Shown in pieces: positions 10,639 through 20,829 of a stretch of DNA of 64,000 nt (position 1 is its first letter; the number at the start of each line of letters is the position of its first letter). A program made the position numbers and the translations under genes. The notes under the pieces are model-generated. The model was not told where the DNA came from and made no database searches. It saw nothing but the letters and a program-made list of their open reading frames with translations. Origin of the DNA: JAWKTV01 sp041398905 (lineage in GTDB: Bacteria; Planctomycetota; Planctomycetia; Planctomycetales; Planctomycetaceae); NCBI GenBank assembly GCA_041398905.1, contig JAWKTV010000001.1, positions 496,001 through 560,000 on the forward strand, read 5' to 3'.

Positions 10639-11592
10639 TCAATCCGACGTTCCGGGCACGAGGTCGAGGAATGCCTGCTCCAATGACCGGCGTTCGCGGT
10701 TGATCGAGACGATGCTGATTCCCGCGCCCCGCAGGCGGTCGATCAACTGATCGAGGTCCGACTGCTGTTCAATCGCCAGTTGGAACCGGAACTGATCACT
10801 CGTCGCCAGGGCCTGCAGTTGCGTGTTCGCGGGCAGAAGCGTCGGGAGTTGAGCGGCGCCGCCCGCCACGGTGAGGAGCACTTCGTCGCGGTCACTGGTG
10901 GCTTCATCAAGCGTACCGAGAAAGCGAATCTCGCCCTTGTCGAGCATCGCGACCCGGCTGCAAACGAGTTCCAGTTCCTGCAATTGGTGGCTGTTGATGA
11001 AGATCGTTTTGCCGGACTGCGTCAGCTCAACGAGGAAGTCGCGGATCTCGGCCCGGCCGCGCGGATCGACACCATCGGTCGGCTCATCGAGGAACAGCAG
11101 GTCGGGGTCGTGCAGCAGCGCCTGCGCCAGGCCGAGTCGCTGCAGCATCCCTTTCGAGTAACCTTTGACGGATCGATCGGCGGCCTTGGTGAGTCCGAGT
11201 CGCTTGAGCAGCGGTCCGCGACGCTCACGGATCGTTGTCAGTGGCAGCCGGCTCAGCGAACCATAGTACTCCAGCGCAGTGTTCCCGGTGAGGTGCCGGG
11301 GAATGCGATGTCCTTCCGGCAGATATCCGACGCGGGCGCGTCCGGCTCGGTGACCGGCCGGGTGTCCCAGCAGCGTCGCCTGTCCTTCCCAGCGACGGAC
11401 GATGCCCAGCAAGACCTTGATGAGCGTCGTCTTGCCCGCGCCGTTCGGGCCGATGAGGCCGAAAATCTCGCCCGGCAGGACTTGAAAGCTTGCCCCGCGC
11501 AGCGCCTGTACCCGCCGCCCGCCGAACCAGCCATCCCGATACGTCTTGCTGACGTTCTGGACATTGACGACAGGCGTGGTGGCTGAGGACAT
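10639..11592 (-). CDS. ABC transporter ATP-binding protein
   Basis: 317 residues with Walker A GPNGAGKT at 48-55, a CcmA/NatA-type signature YSKGMLQRLGLAQALLHDP in place of the canonical LSGGQ, Walker B LLFLDEPTDGVDP and an H-loop (INSHQ). The C-terminal extension of about 80 residues is typical of ABC-2-type exporters. Such ATPases energise a separate membrane permease; none lies next to it here (zinc-ribbon protein on one side, DUF4139-like protein on the other), so the partner is elsewhere or the ATPase is an orphan. Substrate unknown. Confidence 0.93.
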   Translation of the reverse strand: MSSATTPVVNVQNVSKTYRDGWFGGRRVQALRGASFQVLPGEIFGLIGPNGAGKTTLIKVLLGIVRRWEGQATLLGHPAGHRAGRARVGYLPEGHRIPRHLTGNTALEYYGSLSRLPLTTIRERRGPLLKRLGLTKAADRSVKGYSKGMLQRLGLAQALLHDPDLLFLDEPTDGVDPRGRAEIRDFLVELTQSGKTIFINSHQLQELELVCSRVAMLDKGEIRFLGTLDEATSDRDEVLLTVAGGAAQLPTLLPANTQLQALATSDQFRFQLAIEQQSDLDQLIDRLRGAGISIVSINRERRSLEQAFLDLVPGTSD

Positions 11593-11764
11593 CGGTCGGC
11601 GAACGAGTGGAACAGAAGAGGCGCGCAGGTCGCGGTGCTGACGGCTCTACTCTAATCGCTCGATGGCCGCGCTGCCCACCCGGCGCGGCAACTCCGCGGG
11701 GCGGCGGAAATGTCGTGGACTTCCGCCCCCCCGCTGGAGGTGCCCTCTGGACCGCCGGGGCGCG

Positions 11765-13531
11765 TCACCGCCAGAAGTAGTGCCACTGGTAAATCAGCTC
11801 AATCGACTCCCCGGCGGGGATGTCGACGTTCCAGCGAATGCGGCTGACGGAGTTGACACGATGCCACCAGCCCGGCCAACTGTAGCTCCACCACCAACGG
11901 GCATCGCTGCCGAGCCAGGTTCCCGCTACCTGTCCCGCCCCACCCGGCCGGGTGATTTTGCCATCGCTGCTCGCCTCCGTGGCGACTCCGAGGACCATCC
12001 GCTCGATCTCAAGCCGGACCGGCTTGTTGTGGTAGTTCGTCGCGCTGATCGTCCCGCGCATCTCGATGCGCTCATAGGTGTCGCCGCCGAACTGCGCTGC
12101 GTTCGGGATCTGTCCGGTTTGTTCCTCTTCAATCGAGGGGGGCAGGTTGACCGCGGTGGTGACTTCGAGGTCGACGGTCGAGCCGGGGGATGTATAGGTC
12201 ATCATCGCCTGCGCCAGCGGTCGGCCATCGCGAATGATGATGGCGGGCGCGGTCGTCAGCGGCACCCCGGTTTCATTCTTCAACCGGGCGACGTGCTTCA
12301 CCTGCGGCTGACTCTGCAGTTGCGCCAGCTCCGCCTGGTGCTGTGACTCGAAGTATTGCCGCAACTCACGCGGCGGGGCGAACGGCAGCTTGAGAGTGTA
12401 GAGGTCCTCGGCAGGCAGCTCCCAACTGTCGATCTGCACGATCATCCGTTCGCCGCGGGCCAGCGTGAGATGCTCAAGCGAAAACAGAAACAGGTCGGAG
12501 TCTCCCTGCGTCAGCTCGGGAATCGCGACCCCTTCGCCCGCCCCGCCACCGGCCGCGTGGTTCTCGCCCATGCGGGAAACCTGCGTCTGCATCATGATGC
12601 TGTTGGAGAAGTTGCTGGTGATGTAGTTCATCCCAGGGCTGCCGCCATTCTGCCCGCTGTTGCGAAAGTACGCCGAGAGCCGATCGAGCGTTTGGCCGAG
12701 CGCGAGCGGGTCGAGCGTTTCCTTGAAGTAGAACGACGGGACTCCGATCACCAGATGGGCCGTCACGTCCTCCAGGTCGGCCAGTTCGTTGATGAGCGTC
12801 GCCTGTAACTCGACGGTCGCCTTGCCGTTGTCACCGAGTGTGACGCGGTACTGCGGAATCCACCGCAGTCCTTTTTGCAGGTAGGTCATGCCGACGTCGG
12901 CGGTCTTGGTCGGCTGCCCTCCCCGCCAGTCGAGCCGCATGGTGAGCTGATTGCGAATTCGCTCCGTCGTGAGCGTGCGAGTCGGCTCGGCGGCGAAGGT
13001 CAGTTCCTTGAGCGAATCGATGGGCACCGCTCTAACGCCGGCTTCCGTCTCGAGCAGCACGATGTCGCCCGGTTGCGACAAAGTGACGGTCGCACTGTCA
13101 GGCGAAAGCCGGGCGACCTCGTCGGCGTCACGGGTCGGGATGCCGATGATCTTCGCCAGGTACTGCAGCTCGTTCGTCTGATGCACGAGCACCTGTGCGC
13201 CAGGATTCGCGGCGATCAGTTCACGAATCGTCAGCGCCGATTGCTCGACTTCGACCCGCCGCGGGCCAGCGGCGACGCCGGTGAGACTGGCGTTGGCGGC
13301 CCGCGAGAACGACCACATCGTGCCAATGACCGGTGTCGGCAGGTCGTCCAGCCGGACATGCCCATCCGCATCCACGGCCGCTTCGCCGGCGTGCAGGACG
13401 AACGCGTGGCCGTCCTTGAAGATCGTGACCTCCCTGACCGGCAGCGCGGCCGCCGGGAGCTCAGAAAGGCCCAACAGTCCCGCCAGCGGCAGAAACAGGG
13501 CGATGACAAGTGGGCGCGGTGACTGCGACAT
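11765..13531 (-). CDS. Secreted DUF4139-like protein
   Basis: 588 residues from the ATG at 13531, preceded by AAGGAG eight bases upstream, which decides this start over longer readings. Residues 1-28 form a signal peptide (VIALFLPLAGLLGLSELPAAA). The mature protein begins REVTIFKDGHAFVLH and contains GLRWIPQYRVTLGDNGKATV and LINELADLEDVTAHLVIGVP, which resemble the N-terminal and core motifs of DUF4139 proteins. The C-terminus ends in WNVDIPAGESIELIYQWHY, also family-like. Exported, probably periplasmic; biochemical function unknown. It is divergent from the SRPBCC gene, with about 255 bp between the two starts. Confidence 0.8.
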   Translation of the reverse strand: MSQSPRPLVIALFLPLAGLLGLSELPAAALPVREVTIFKDGHAFVLHAGEAAVDADGHVRLDDLPTPVIGTMWSFSRAANASLTGVAAGPRRVEVEQSALTIRELIAANPGAQVLVHQTNELQYLAKIIGIPTRDADEVARLSPDSATVTLSQPGDIVLLETEAGVRAVPIDSLKELTFAAEPTRTLTTERIRNQLTMRLDWRGGQPTKTADVGMTYLQKGLRWIPQYRVTLGDNGKATVELQATLINELADLEDVTAHLVIGVPSFYFKETLDPLALGQTLDRLSAYFRNSGQNGGSPGMNYITSNFSNSIMMQTQVSRMGENHAAGGGAGEGVAIPELTQGDSDLFLFSLEHLTLARGERMIVQIDSWELPAEDLYTLKLPFAPPRELRQYFESQHQAELAQLQSQPQVKHVARLKNETGVPLTTAPAIIIRDGRPLAQAMMTYTSPGSTVDLEVTTAVNLPPSIEEEQTGQIPNAAQFGGDTYERIEMRGTISATNYHNKPVRLEIERMVLGVATEASSDGKITRPGGAGQVAGTWLGSDARWWWSYSWPGWWHRVNSVSRIRWNVDIPAGESIELIYQWHYFWR

Positions 13532-13786
13532 GGAAAGCTCCTTGCAGGGAGGGAACGATGTGTCTCGAGTGATAGAGTAGCCTCCCCGGAGCCAACCCGC
13601 GTAACTGACTTGTAACGAGCTTGGATGGACCGGCGGCACCGTGCTGGAACGACTCTTCCCGAAGCCCGCTTTCGGCAAAGTTGCGATCCCGGAGTGGCGG
13701 ACCAGAGGGTTGAGGTCTATCGTGCAGGCTCGAGATCGCGAGCCGTTATTCTTCGCTCGCCCGTTATTGCCGCAGGAACTGAATCG

Positions 13787-14248
13787 ATGGCTCAATTCGC
13801 TTACGAAACCCGGCTCGACTGTCCGCCGGACGTGTTGTTTGAGTTTCTGCTCAAGCCGGCCAACGTCGCGCGCGTCGCGGACCCGAGCACCGGTCTGCAG
13901 ATCATCGAGGGGCCGGACGTGGTGACCGTCGGCTCGCGGATTCGATTTCAGCTCGTCACCTACGGACAGATTCAGAAGATGGTCCACGAGATCATCGCGG
14001 TCGATCGACCGAATCTGGTCGTCGAGAAGCAGATCGAAGGGCCGACCCGGGCCTGGGAGCATCGGCACCTCTTTCAGCCTGCCGGCGATGGTGTGCTGAT
14101 GATTGATGAGATCGAGTTCGAGCCTCCCGGCGGGGTGCTCGGCTTCATCGCCACCCCGGCCCGCATTTGCGATAGCCTGGAAGAGAACTTCTTCGCGCGG
14201 CAGCGGACGCTGGAACAGCTCGTGGCCTCCGGCGGGCTGCTGGGGTAG
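13787..14248 (+). CDS. SRPBCC (START-like) family protein
   Basis: 153 residues. The start at 13787 gives MAQFAYETRLDCPPDVLFEF, the usual beginning of a SRPBCC/polyketide-cyclase-like fold, followed by GSRIRFQLVTYGQIQKMVHE and EHRHLFQPAGDGVLMIDEIE, matching the helix-grip strand pattern. These small cytoplasmic proteins bind hydrophobic ligands; the ligand cannot be inferred. It lies between a divergent DUF4139-like gene and a membrane protein gene on the same strand. Confidence 0.85.
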   Translation: MAQFAYETRLDCPPDVLFEFLLKPANVARVADPSTGLQIIEGPDVVTVGSRIRFQLVTYGQIQKMVHEIIAVDRPNLVVEKQIEGPTRAWEHRHLFQPAGDGVLMIDEIEFEPPGGVLGFIATPARICDSLEENFFARQRTLEQLVASGGLLG

Positions 14249-14286
14249 TTTGGTCCGCGAAGGGTATTGACGAGTCAGCGACTCGA

Positions 14287-15174
14287 TTGATGGATGAGTC
14301 ACCAAACATGACGCCACGTTTGCCGCAGCCGCAGGACGTCGAAGCCCCGCCAACCGCGGGTGAACGCAACTACGCCACCTGCCTGGCGGTGCTCGCGCTC
14401 GCGATGGCGACGGCGGGGCTGGCGTTTCTGATCGGCATGATTATTCCGACCGCGTTCTACGTCCTGCTACTCATTGCTGTTTTGGGCGGAATCTTTGCGC
14501 TGCATTACCTCACCTGGGGCTGGCTGCTCAGCGCAACGACGAAGGACATACGACCACGCCAGAACGGTTCTGGGAAAGGTCGAGCGAGGAACGGTGAATG
14601 CCGGATGTCAGTGAGCCCCGGCTCGAAACCCGATGTCACCCTCTCCCACCTCCCGATCGTGAAGCGCCTCTTTCAGTTCCTGCTCTGGTTGTGGGCCTCA
14701 CCGGCGACGCTGGTGGGGCTGTCGCTGGGGACCCTGGGACTGTTGACGGGGGGGACCGGGCGGTCGACGCACGGCGCCATCGAATTCAGTGGTGGGCTGG
14801 TGACATGGTTCCTCAGGCACATCGGTCGCCGCGCCGCCGCGATGACGCTCGGTCACACCATCCTCGGCCGATCGTCCGATGACCTGAACGCGGCCCGAGA
14901 GCATGAGCATGTTCACGTGCGGCAATACGAGTTGTGGGGCCCACTGTTCCTGCCGGCGTACGGACTGTGCGCCCTCTGGCTGCAGCTCCGGGGCCGGCAT
15001 GGCTATTGGGACAACCCGTTCGAGCGCGAGGCCTACGATCACTGTGCGCACACGCAGCTCGCCAAAGCCCGTGACGCGACCTGCGAAGCGGAGCATCGCG
15101 ACGAGCCGTCCGGGCCGGGCCGAGAAGATGACCGGACTGCGCCGCCCGCGAACACCGACGACCCGACCGCCTGA
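14287..15174 (+). CDS. Membrane protein with C-terminal EHEHVHVRQYE metal-like motif
   Basis: 295 residues. The first third has two hydrophobic helices (CLAVLALAMATAGLAFLIGM and FYVLLLIAVLGGIFALHYL). A polar stretch then leads to a second part with hydrophobic segments around LFQFLLWLWASPATLVGLSL and a motif AREHEHVHVRQYELWGPLFL that recalls HExxH-like metal sites in a widespread bacterial membrane family, ending in a charged tail. The two parts may be separate genes fused or joined by an indel around 14560-14610, where the sequence is low in recognisable structure. Function unknown. Confidence 0.65.
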   Translation: MMDESPNMTPRLPQPQDVEAPPTAGERNYATCLAVLALAMATAGLAFLIGMIIPTAFYVLLLIAVLGGIFALHYLTWGWLLSATTKDIRPRQNGSGKGRARNGECRMSVSPGSKPDVTLSHLPIVKRLFQFLLWLWASPATLVGLSLGTLGLLTGGTGRSTHGAIEFSGGLVTWFLRHIGRRAAAMTLGHTILGRSSDDLNAAREHEHVHVRQYELWGPLFLPAYGLCALWLQLRGRHGYWDNPFEREAYDHCAHTQLAKARDATCEAEHRDEPSGPGREDDRTAPPANTDDPTA

Positions 15175-15207
15175 GCGGACCGCGCCCTGAGTGACGAGCC
15201 GCGCCGT

Positions 15208-15765
15208 TCAGGTGGCGGGGATGACGAGCGGCGGGAACTCTCGCAGAAGGTCGGCCGGGGTGACGGGCGGCAGCTCTTCAAAGTCCTGTCGCGCGGTTGG
15301 CAGCGACCGCGTCGCGCACTCCTTCTCGAGCACGTAATACTCGTTATAGCCCTCCCGCGCACGGTTGACGGGCCCGAGGTCATAAGCGTTCACGTATCGC
15401 AACCAGCGGGAGTTGAAGCGGCCGATGGAATCGAGCAGTTCGGCGAGCGCGGCGGAAACTTCCTCCGGTCTTGCCGCCGGCCGCACTCTCGTCCGCAGCT
15501 CGGGTCGCCAAGCGGCATCGAGTTGCCCGAGCCAGTCGCGACGCTCGCCACCCCCGAGCACCCCAGCGTACCGGGTGAAGTTCGCCGACAGCGCCCGCAA
15601 CCGCGCGAGCCGCAGCCTTGGCAACTCGAGTTGGCGGTCAAACTCCCGCCGACAGTTGGCGACAATATGGTTCCACTCGGCTTCAACCCCCTGCGCCCGC
15701 CGCAGGTAGGCGGGCGTATCGAACATCAACAAGAGTCGCTGAAACGTCGCGGTGTCTTCGTCCAT
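15208..15765 (-). CDS. Hypothetical protein, alpha-helical
   Basis: 185 residues, Arg/Leu-rich and probably all helical, with no signal peptide, membrane segment or recognised motif. The frame is fully open, with codon usage like the neighbours (G or C at most third positions). It is followed on the same strand, across the symporter start, only by unrelated genes; the stop is 30 bp from the convergent membrane gene. Likely a lineage-specific cytoplasmic protein. Confidence 0.65.
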   Translation of the reverse strand: MDEDTATFQRLLLMFDTPAYLRRAQGVEAEWNHIVANCRREFDRQLELPRLRLARLRALSANFTRYAGVLGGGERRDWLGQLDAAWRPELRTRVRPAARPEEVSAALAELLDSIGRFNSRWLRYVNAYDLGPVNRAREGYNEYYVLEKECATRSLPTARQDFEELPPVTPADLLREFPPLVIPAT

Positions 15766-15791
15766 TGTACATCACTCCGGCGAGCCGCCGG

Positions 15792-17777
15792 TCATACCGG
15801 CGCGTTCGCGATACCGTCGACATCCGCCGCGTCCGTCTTCGTCATCAGCGACACCAGCACCAGCGTCGCGAAGCCCAGCGGGATGGTGACGATGCCCGGC
15901 TCGCTGAAGGGGACGTAGCCCGGGTGGCCTTTGAAGCCGAACACGCTCGACAGGGTGGGGCCGCTGAGCAGGATCCAGCCGAGCGAGCTGACCATGCCGA
16001 CCAGCACGGCGGCGATGACGCCCTGGCGGGTCGTTCCCCTCCAGAACAGGAGCATCACGAGGGCCGGCAGGTTGGCGGACGCCGCGATGCTGAAGGCCCA
16101 GCCGACCAGACCGGCGACATTCAAGTCTTTGAACAGGATGCCCAGCGCGATGGCGATGACGCCGATGACCACGGTCGTGATCTTGGCGAGGCGCACCTGC
16201 TCGTGGTCGCTGATGTCCATGCGGAGCCAGTTCTTCATCAGGTCGTGGACGACCGCGCCGCTGGAGGCGAGAATCAGGCCGCTCACCGTTCCCAGCACGG
16301 TGGTGAACGCGATGGCGGAGATGATCGCGAACAGCCACTCGTTCATGCTCTTCGCCAACAGCGGGGCGGCCATGTTGCTGTCGGTGACGTCGAGGGCACC
16401 GCTGGTCATCGCCCCGAGGCCGAGGTACAGCGTGAGGACATAGAAGAACCCGATCGCGCCGATGCCCACGATGGTGCTCTTGCGAGCGGCCGCTTCGTCC
16501 TTGACGGTGTAATAACGGATGAGGATGTGCGGCAGCGACGCTGTCCCGCAAAACAGCGCGAGCATCAGCGAAAGGAAGTTGAGCTTGTCGAGCACGTTGT
16601 CGCTGCGGATGCCGGCGAACTTCGGGTTCTCGCCCGGCCTGAGAACTTTTGACCCGGCGGTGGGAGTGGACACGTAAACATCCACGCCGGGCAGGTCCTT
16701 GACCGCCTGCTTCTTCCAGATGATGACTTCGCTGTCCTGCAAGGTACGAAAGAACTCGAGTGGCCCGAGCGGGCCGGTGGTGGTCGCGTCACCGGGCAGC
16801 TTGCTGACGTAGCCAACCGGGTGCAGCTCCGGCTCGCCGGTCTTGGTCCCTTTGGGCTTCCCGTTGACCAGGAACGTACCGTCGTCGAGTTCTTCAACGG
16901 TTTGTGCCTCGCGGAGCATGACTTCGGTTCCGGCATCGGAACGACGGTATTCGAGCGCCCACAGCCCCGACGAGCTTTTCAGAAAACGCGGCTCGAACGC
17001 GTCGCCGTCGGGTGAGTCGAGCCACTTGGCATCGGCGAACTCGTCGCGGCCCGCCAGTGCGCTCCCCAGTTCATGGGTTCCCGTGGCGGCGTAGACTTCA
17101 GAGACCAGATAAGGCCCGTAGTCCCGGAACTCGTACCCGTCGCTCCCGCCCTGCTTCACCTCGAAGCCGCGGTTGAGAATCATCACCGTCAGCACGGCGC
17201 TGAAAATGACGAGCAGGCCCCCCTTGAGGAACTGCACCCAGGTGGTCGAGACCATGCCGGCCGTCGTGACGATGATGACGACGGTCACTCCGACGATCAG
17301 TACCCCCTGCCAGTGCTCGAAGCCCAGGAGCGGCTGGATGAGTGCCCCGGCGCCAACCATTTGCGGGATGAGGTAGAAGACGCTGACGACGAGCGTGCTG
17401 ATACCGACGACGAGCGTGATACCGGGCGAATTGAACCTGGCGTTGAGGGCGTCGGCAAAGGTGAACTTGCCGAGCCTTTTCATCGGCTCGGCGACGACGA
17501 ACAGGGCGACGATCCAGCCCGCGAGAAAGCCGATCGAGTACAGGAAGCCGTCGTACCCGTAGAAGGCGATCATCCCGCAGATGCCGAGAAACGACGCCGC
17601 CGAGAGGTAGTCCCCCGCGAAGGCGACGCCATTGATGAACCACGGAATCTCCCCATGCGCGGCGAAGTACCCGGCCGACGACTTGGCGCTGCGGGCGAGG
17701 TAGAAGCTCAGCCACATCGTGAAGCCGACGAAGGCGACGAAGACCACGACGGCGACGGTGGACGGGGTGTAGATCAT
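15792..17777 (-). CDS. Solute:sodium symporter (ActP-like cation/acetate symporter)
   Basis: 661 residues of the SSS family, about 13 membrane helices. The N-terminal sequence (FWxxYLARSAKSSAGYFAAH-like region, then GVAFAGDYLSAASFLGICGM and GKFTFADALNARF) is characteristic of ActP/MctC monocarboxylate symporters. A hydrophilic insert of about 150 residues between helices (about 16600-17100) is larger than in enterobacterial ActP. The DUF485 gene immediately upstream is the usual partner (as yjcH is to actP). Likely imports acetate or a similar monocarboxylate with Na+ at the inner membrane; substrate inferred from family only. Confidence 0.9.
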   Translation of the reverse strand: MIYTPSTVAVVVFVAFVGFTMWLSFYLARSAKSSAGYFAAHGEIPWFINGVAFAGDYLSAASFLGICGMIAFYGYDGFLYSIGFLAGWIVALFVVAEPMKRLGKFTFADALNARFNSPGITLVVGISTLVVSVFYLIPQMVGAGALIQPLLGFEHWQGVLIVGVTVVIIVTTAGMVSTTWVQFLKGGLLVIFSAVLTVMILNRGFEVKQGGSDGYEFRDYGPYLVSEVYAATGTHELGSALAGRDEFADAKWLDSPDGDAFEPRFLKSSSGLWALEYRRSDAGTEVMLREAQTVEELDDGTFLVNGKPKGTKTGEPELHPVGYVSKLPGDATTTGPLGPLEFFRTLQDSEVIIWKKQAVKDLPGVDVYVSTPTAGSKVLRPGENPKFAGIRSDNVLDKLNFLSLMLALFCGTASLPHILIRYYTVKDEAAARKSTIVGIGAIGFFYVLTLYLGLGAMTSGALDVTDSNMAAPLLAKSMNEWLFAIISAIAFTTVLGTVSGLILASSGAVVHDLMKNWLRMDISDHEQVRLAKITTVVIGVIAIALGILFKDLNVAGLVGWAFSIAASANLPALVMLLFWRGTTRQGVIAAVLVGMVSSLGWILLSGPTLSSVFGFKGHPGYVPFSEPGIVTIPLGFATLVLVSLMTKTDAADVDGIANAPV

Positions 17778-17957
17778 GGGGGAGACGTCAGGACGTTGGA
17801 GTGAAGATTCCGGGGGGAGATTTTGCGTCGGTGGCGAAGCGCGAGTGGCCCACCAAAGCCTGGCCTCGGCAAGGCCGGGTCGCTCGCGGAGTTGGTCGTC
17901 GGCCGTGGTGAGGAGCTTGAGTTCGACGCCGAACTGCCACTCCCGACCCAGAACCGA

Positions 17958-18182
17958 CTAATCACGCCCCACTTCCTTCCGGCACAGCACGCCGTAAAGC
18001 AGCGCGAGTACGAAGGCGACGACGATCAGCAGGAAGCCGTAGAGAATGGCGAGGTTGATCCCGAAGAGCGGGGTCGATTCCATCGTCGCCGGCGAGAAGG
18101 CGTTCAACAGCACGAACCCGCCATAAAACAGCAGGTAGACCGTGAACAGCACCAGCCCGATGCGGGCGTTGCGACTCGCCAT
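17958..18182 (-). CDS. DUF485 small membrane protein
   Basis: 74 residues from the ATG at 18182, with two hydrophobic helices (IGLVLFTVYLLFYGGFVLLN and NLAILYGFLLIVVAFVLALL) and a charged C-terminus. This matches DUF485 proteins, which are encoded next to ActP-type symporters and are thought to accompany them in the membrane. It lies 180 bp upstream of the symporter gene on the same strand, so the two are probably co-transcribed. Confidence 0.85.
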   Translation of the reverse strand: MASRNARIGLVLFTVYLLFYGGFVLLNAFSPATMESTPLFGINLAILYGFLLIVVAFVLALLYGVLCRKEVGRD

Positions 18183-18309
18183 GAGGAAACTCCAGAAGCG
18201 CGGCAAAAGGGGCGAGAAAGTTGATGCGACGATACCGGGTCGACAGGCGTCGGGCAACCGGCAGGACAGCGACTGCGAGGCGGCGGCCCATCGCTCGCGC
18301 GGAGTCGCA

Positions 18310-19143
18310 CTACTCGGGCCAGTCGCCGCTGAAGACTTCGGTCGCCGGTCCGGTCATGTAGACTTCGCCCGACTCGGCCCATTCGAGAGTCAGGTCGCCG
18401 CCAGGGAGATGGCAGACGACTTTGCGGTCTGTCAGGTCATTGAGGACGGCGGCAACAAGAGCAGCGCAGGCTCCGGTGCCGCAGGCGAGCGTTTCGCCGC
18501 TGCCTCTTTCCCAGACCCGCATGATGATTTCGCTTCGCGAAACAACCCGCACGAACTCGGCATTCACCTTGCGCGGGAACGCCGGATGGACTTCCACCTG
18601 CGGGCCGACGCCATGCACCCAGTCGTCAGTCACTTCGTCGACGAAGGTGACGCAGTGCGGGTTGCCCATCGAGACGCAGGTGACTTCGATTTGCCTGCCG
18701 GCGACGTCGAGCTTCGCGCGGACGGGGGGATCGCCGGGGAGCGTGGTGGGAATGTCAGCGGACCTCAGGATCGGGTGATCCATGTTGACGCGGACCTGCT
18801 GTACAAGCCCATCCCGCGCGGTGATGGTGACGTGCAGCACCCCGCGGCCGGTCTCGATGGCGAGAGCGTCCCGCCGGGCGATGTTGTGATCGTAGATATA
18901 CTTGGCGACACAGCGGAGGGCGTTGCCGCACATTTCGGCTTCGCTGCCGTCGGCATTGAACATGCGCATCCGGGCATCGGCCTTGTCGGAAGGGCCGATG
19001 AGGACGATGCCATCGCCGCCGACGCCGAAGTGCCGGTCGGCCATCGCCCGCGCGAGGGCCGGGATGTCGGCGGGCACGGACTCGGCGAACGTGTTGATGT
19101 ACACGTAGTCGTTGCCGGCTCCGTGCATCTTGGTGAAACGCAT
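18310..19143 (-). CDS. dapF: Diaminopimelate epimerase
   Basis: 277 residues. Converts LL- to meso-diaminopimelate for lysine and peptidoglycan synthesis. The start MRFTKMHGAGNDYVYINTF and both catalytic cysteine motifs are intact: EMCGNALRCV in the first half and ACGTGACA in the second. Length is normal for DapF. Cytoplasmic. It is followed on the same strand by the DUF485/symporter pair but with a gap of 127 bp. A terminator for the upstream oxidoreductase separates their transcripts. Confidence 0.97.
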   Translation of the reverse strand: MRFTKMHGAGNDYVYINTFAESVPADIPALARAMADRHFGVGGDGIVLIGPSDKADARMRMFNADGSEAEMCGNALRCVAKYIYDHNIARRDALAIETGRGVLHVTITARDGLVQQVRVNMDHPILRSADIPTTLPGDPPVRAKLDVAGRQIEVTCVSMGNPHCVTFVDEVTDDWVHGVGPQVEVHPAFPRKVNAEFVRVVSRSEIIMRVWERGSGETLACGTGACAALVAAVLNDLTDRKVVCHLPGGDLTLEWAESGEVYMTGPATEVFSGDWPE

Positions 19144-19180
19144 GGTGTGACTCGTCTCAATGAAGCTTTGAAGTCAGTAC

Positions 19181-19211
19181 AAAAAGCCCAGAGGTCACGA
19201 CCCCTGGGCTT
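19181..19211 (-). terminator. Rho-independent terminator of the oxidoreductase gene
   Basis: Read on the minus strand, AAGCCCAG and CTGGGCTT arms (19184-19191 and 19204-19211) extend through GGTC/GACC pairing with one mismatch and are followed by a run of five T. It sits 30 bp after the stop of the oxidoreductase gene at 19241 and before dapF. Confidence 0.8.
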
Positions 19212-19240
19212 CTTGTCTGGTTCAGACTTTCACGCGTTGA

Positions 19241-20829
19241 CTACGCCAGAAACTCTTCCGGCTTCTCGCCCGGCAGCGGGTGGTCGTGCTCCGGGGTGTC
19301 CGGCGAATCGGGGTCGAACCAGGCGTCCTTGAACTCGATTCGCTGGCTGAGCGCCATGGCGCGGTTGGCGGTGAGGGCCATGATCGCGTCGGCCATTGCG
19401 ACGACACCATTGCAGCGGAGGCCTTTGCTCTCGCGGTCGATCGGGATCTCCTTGCCGTTCGGGTAGTAGTTCCCTTTGAACTCGCGGATCGCCCAGCAGA
19501 AGTGTTCCATCTCCTCGGTGTAGCCACGGCTGATGTTCGTCGCCCAGTCGGCGTCGCTGGAGGCAGACTTGGCCGGGCCTGAGGAGGTTTCGTAGGCGGC
19601 GAGCACGGCGGACTCACCAGCCGCCCCCTGCACGACCCACAGCCGCTGATCCGGACCGCCGCCCTTACTGCCGTTGCCCTCTTCCTTGTACAGCAGAGCT
19701 TCCTTCTCGGAGTTCATGAACAACGTCCCGCGGCTGCCGTACACCAGCTCGCCGTAAGGCTCAAACTTGTTGGTGTTGATCGACGAGTAAGTGACGATGC
19801 ACTTGTCGCGGGGTTCTTCCTGGTAGTGCGGGCCGGGGAACTCGAACGTGACGTAGATGTGATCGGCGATGTCGCGATCATCGACCCACTTGTCCTCCGG
19901 GCCGACTCCCTTGATGCCGTAGAAGTTCTTCCCGCCATAGCCACTCACCGCGATCGGGTGGACGTGGCCGAGGAAAATGCTGGCGGCGTCCATCTGGTGG
20001 CTGCCGAGTTCGGCCATCAGCCCGCCTCCGGTGCTGTTGTAGAGCCGCCAGTTGCAGAGCTGCTCCATCGAGTCGTAGCCGAACTCCTTGACCGCGTCAC
20101 CCACGGCGGCGTCGACCTTGGGGACGCTGTTGCGCCACTGGTCGCTGCCGGGCCAGCTGTTGTTGCGATGCCACTGGGCACGGATGTACTTGATGTCGCC
20201 GAGCGCGCCGCGGTGGACGAGGTCGGCGGCGTTCTCGTAGAGGATGCTGTAGTGCCGCTGGTGTCCGACCGAAAGCAGGACGTTTTTCTCGCGGGCCTTG
20301 CGGATCATCGCCTTGCACTGGGCGATGTTGTGGGCCATGAGCTTTTCGCACAGCACGTGCAGGCCAGCCTCCATGCACTCCAACGCGATGGGGGCATGCT
20401 GGTTGAGCGGGACGGCGATGACGACGGCTTCGATGCCGAGCTTGTCCTTGTCGGCGAGGAGGGCCCGATGGTCGGCATACTGGGCGACCTTGCCCGCCTT
20501 CTCGACGCCGAGTTTCTCGGCGAGACCCATGCGGTGCTCGTTGCCGTCACCCTGAATGCCGCGCTTGAGGTTCGAGGGCCGCAGATCGGCGATGGCGACG
20601 ATCTCCATGTACGCCGGCGGATGCTGGGTGAGCAGGATGTTCCCCTCGTCACCCGTCCCGATGAACGCGGTTTTGACCGGGCTGCCTTCGAGCTGGGAGT
20701 ACCCGAAGTAGGCGGCTCCCAGGCCGGTTGCGCAGCACCAACCCCCTTGAGGAAGTCGCGGCGGGTAACCGAGACGGCATCGGAAAAGTTCTGCTTGCCG
20801 GTCGCGATCTGCTCTTCGGTCAACGTCAT
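19241..20829 (-). CDS. Tat-exported Gfo/Idh/MocA oxidoreductase (one frameshift in this sequence)
   Basis: About 529 residues after correction. The N-terminus MTLTEEQIATGKQNF leads to a twin-arginine signal VTRRDFLKGVG, then the NAD(P)-binding Rossmann entry VKTAFIGTGDEG and the family segment EAGLHVLCEKLMAHN. The signal and the catalytic part are in different frames; the join is near 20727, where CCGGCC appears to lack one C. With one base added the locus is exactly 530 codons. Planctomycetes export many such enzymes, probably acting on sugars in the periplasm. Substrate unknown. The break probably reflects sequencing error. Confidence 0.88.
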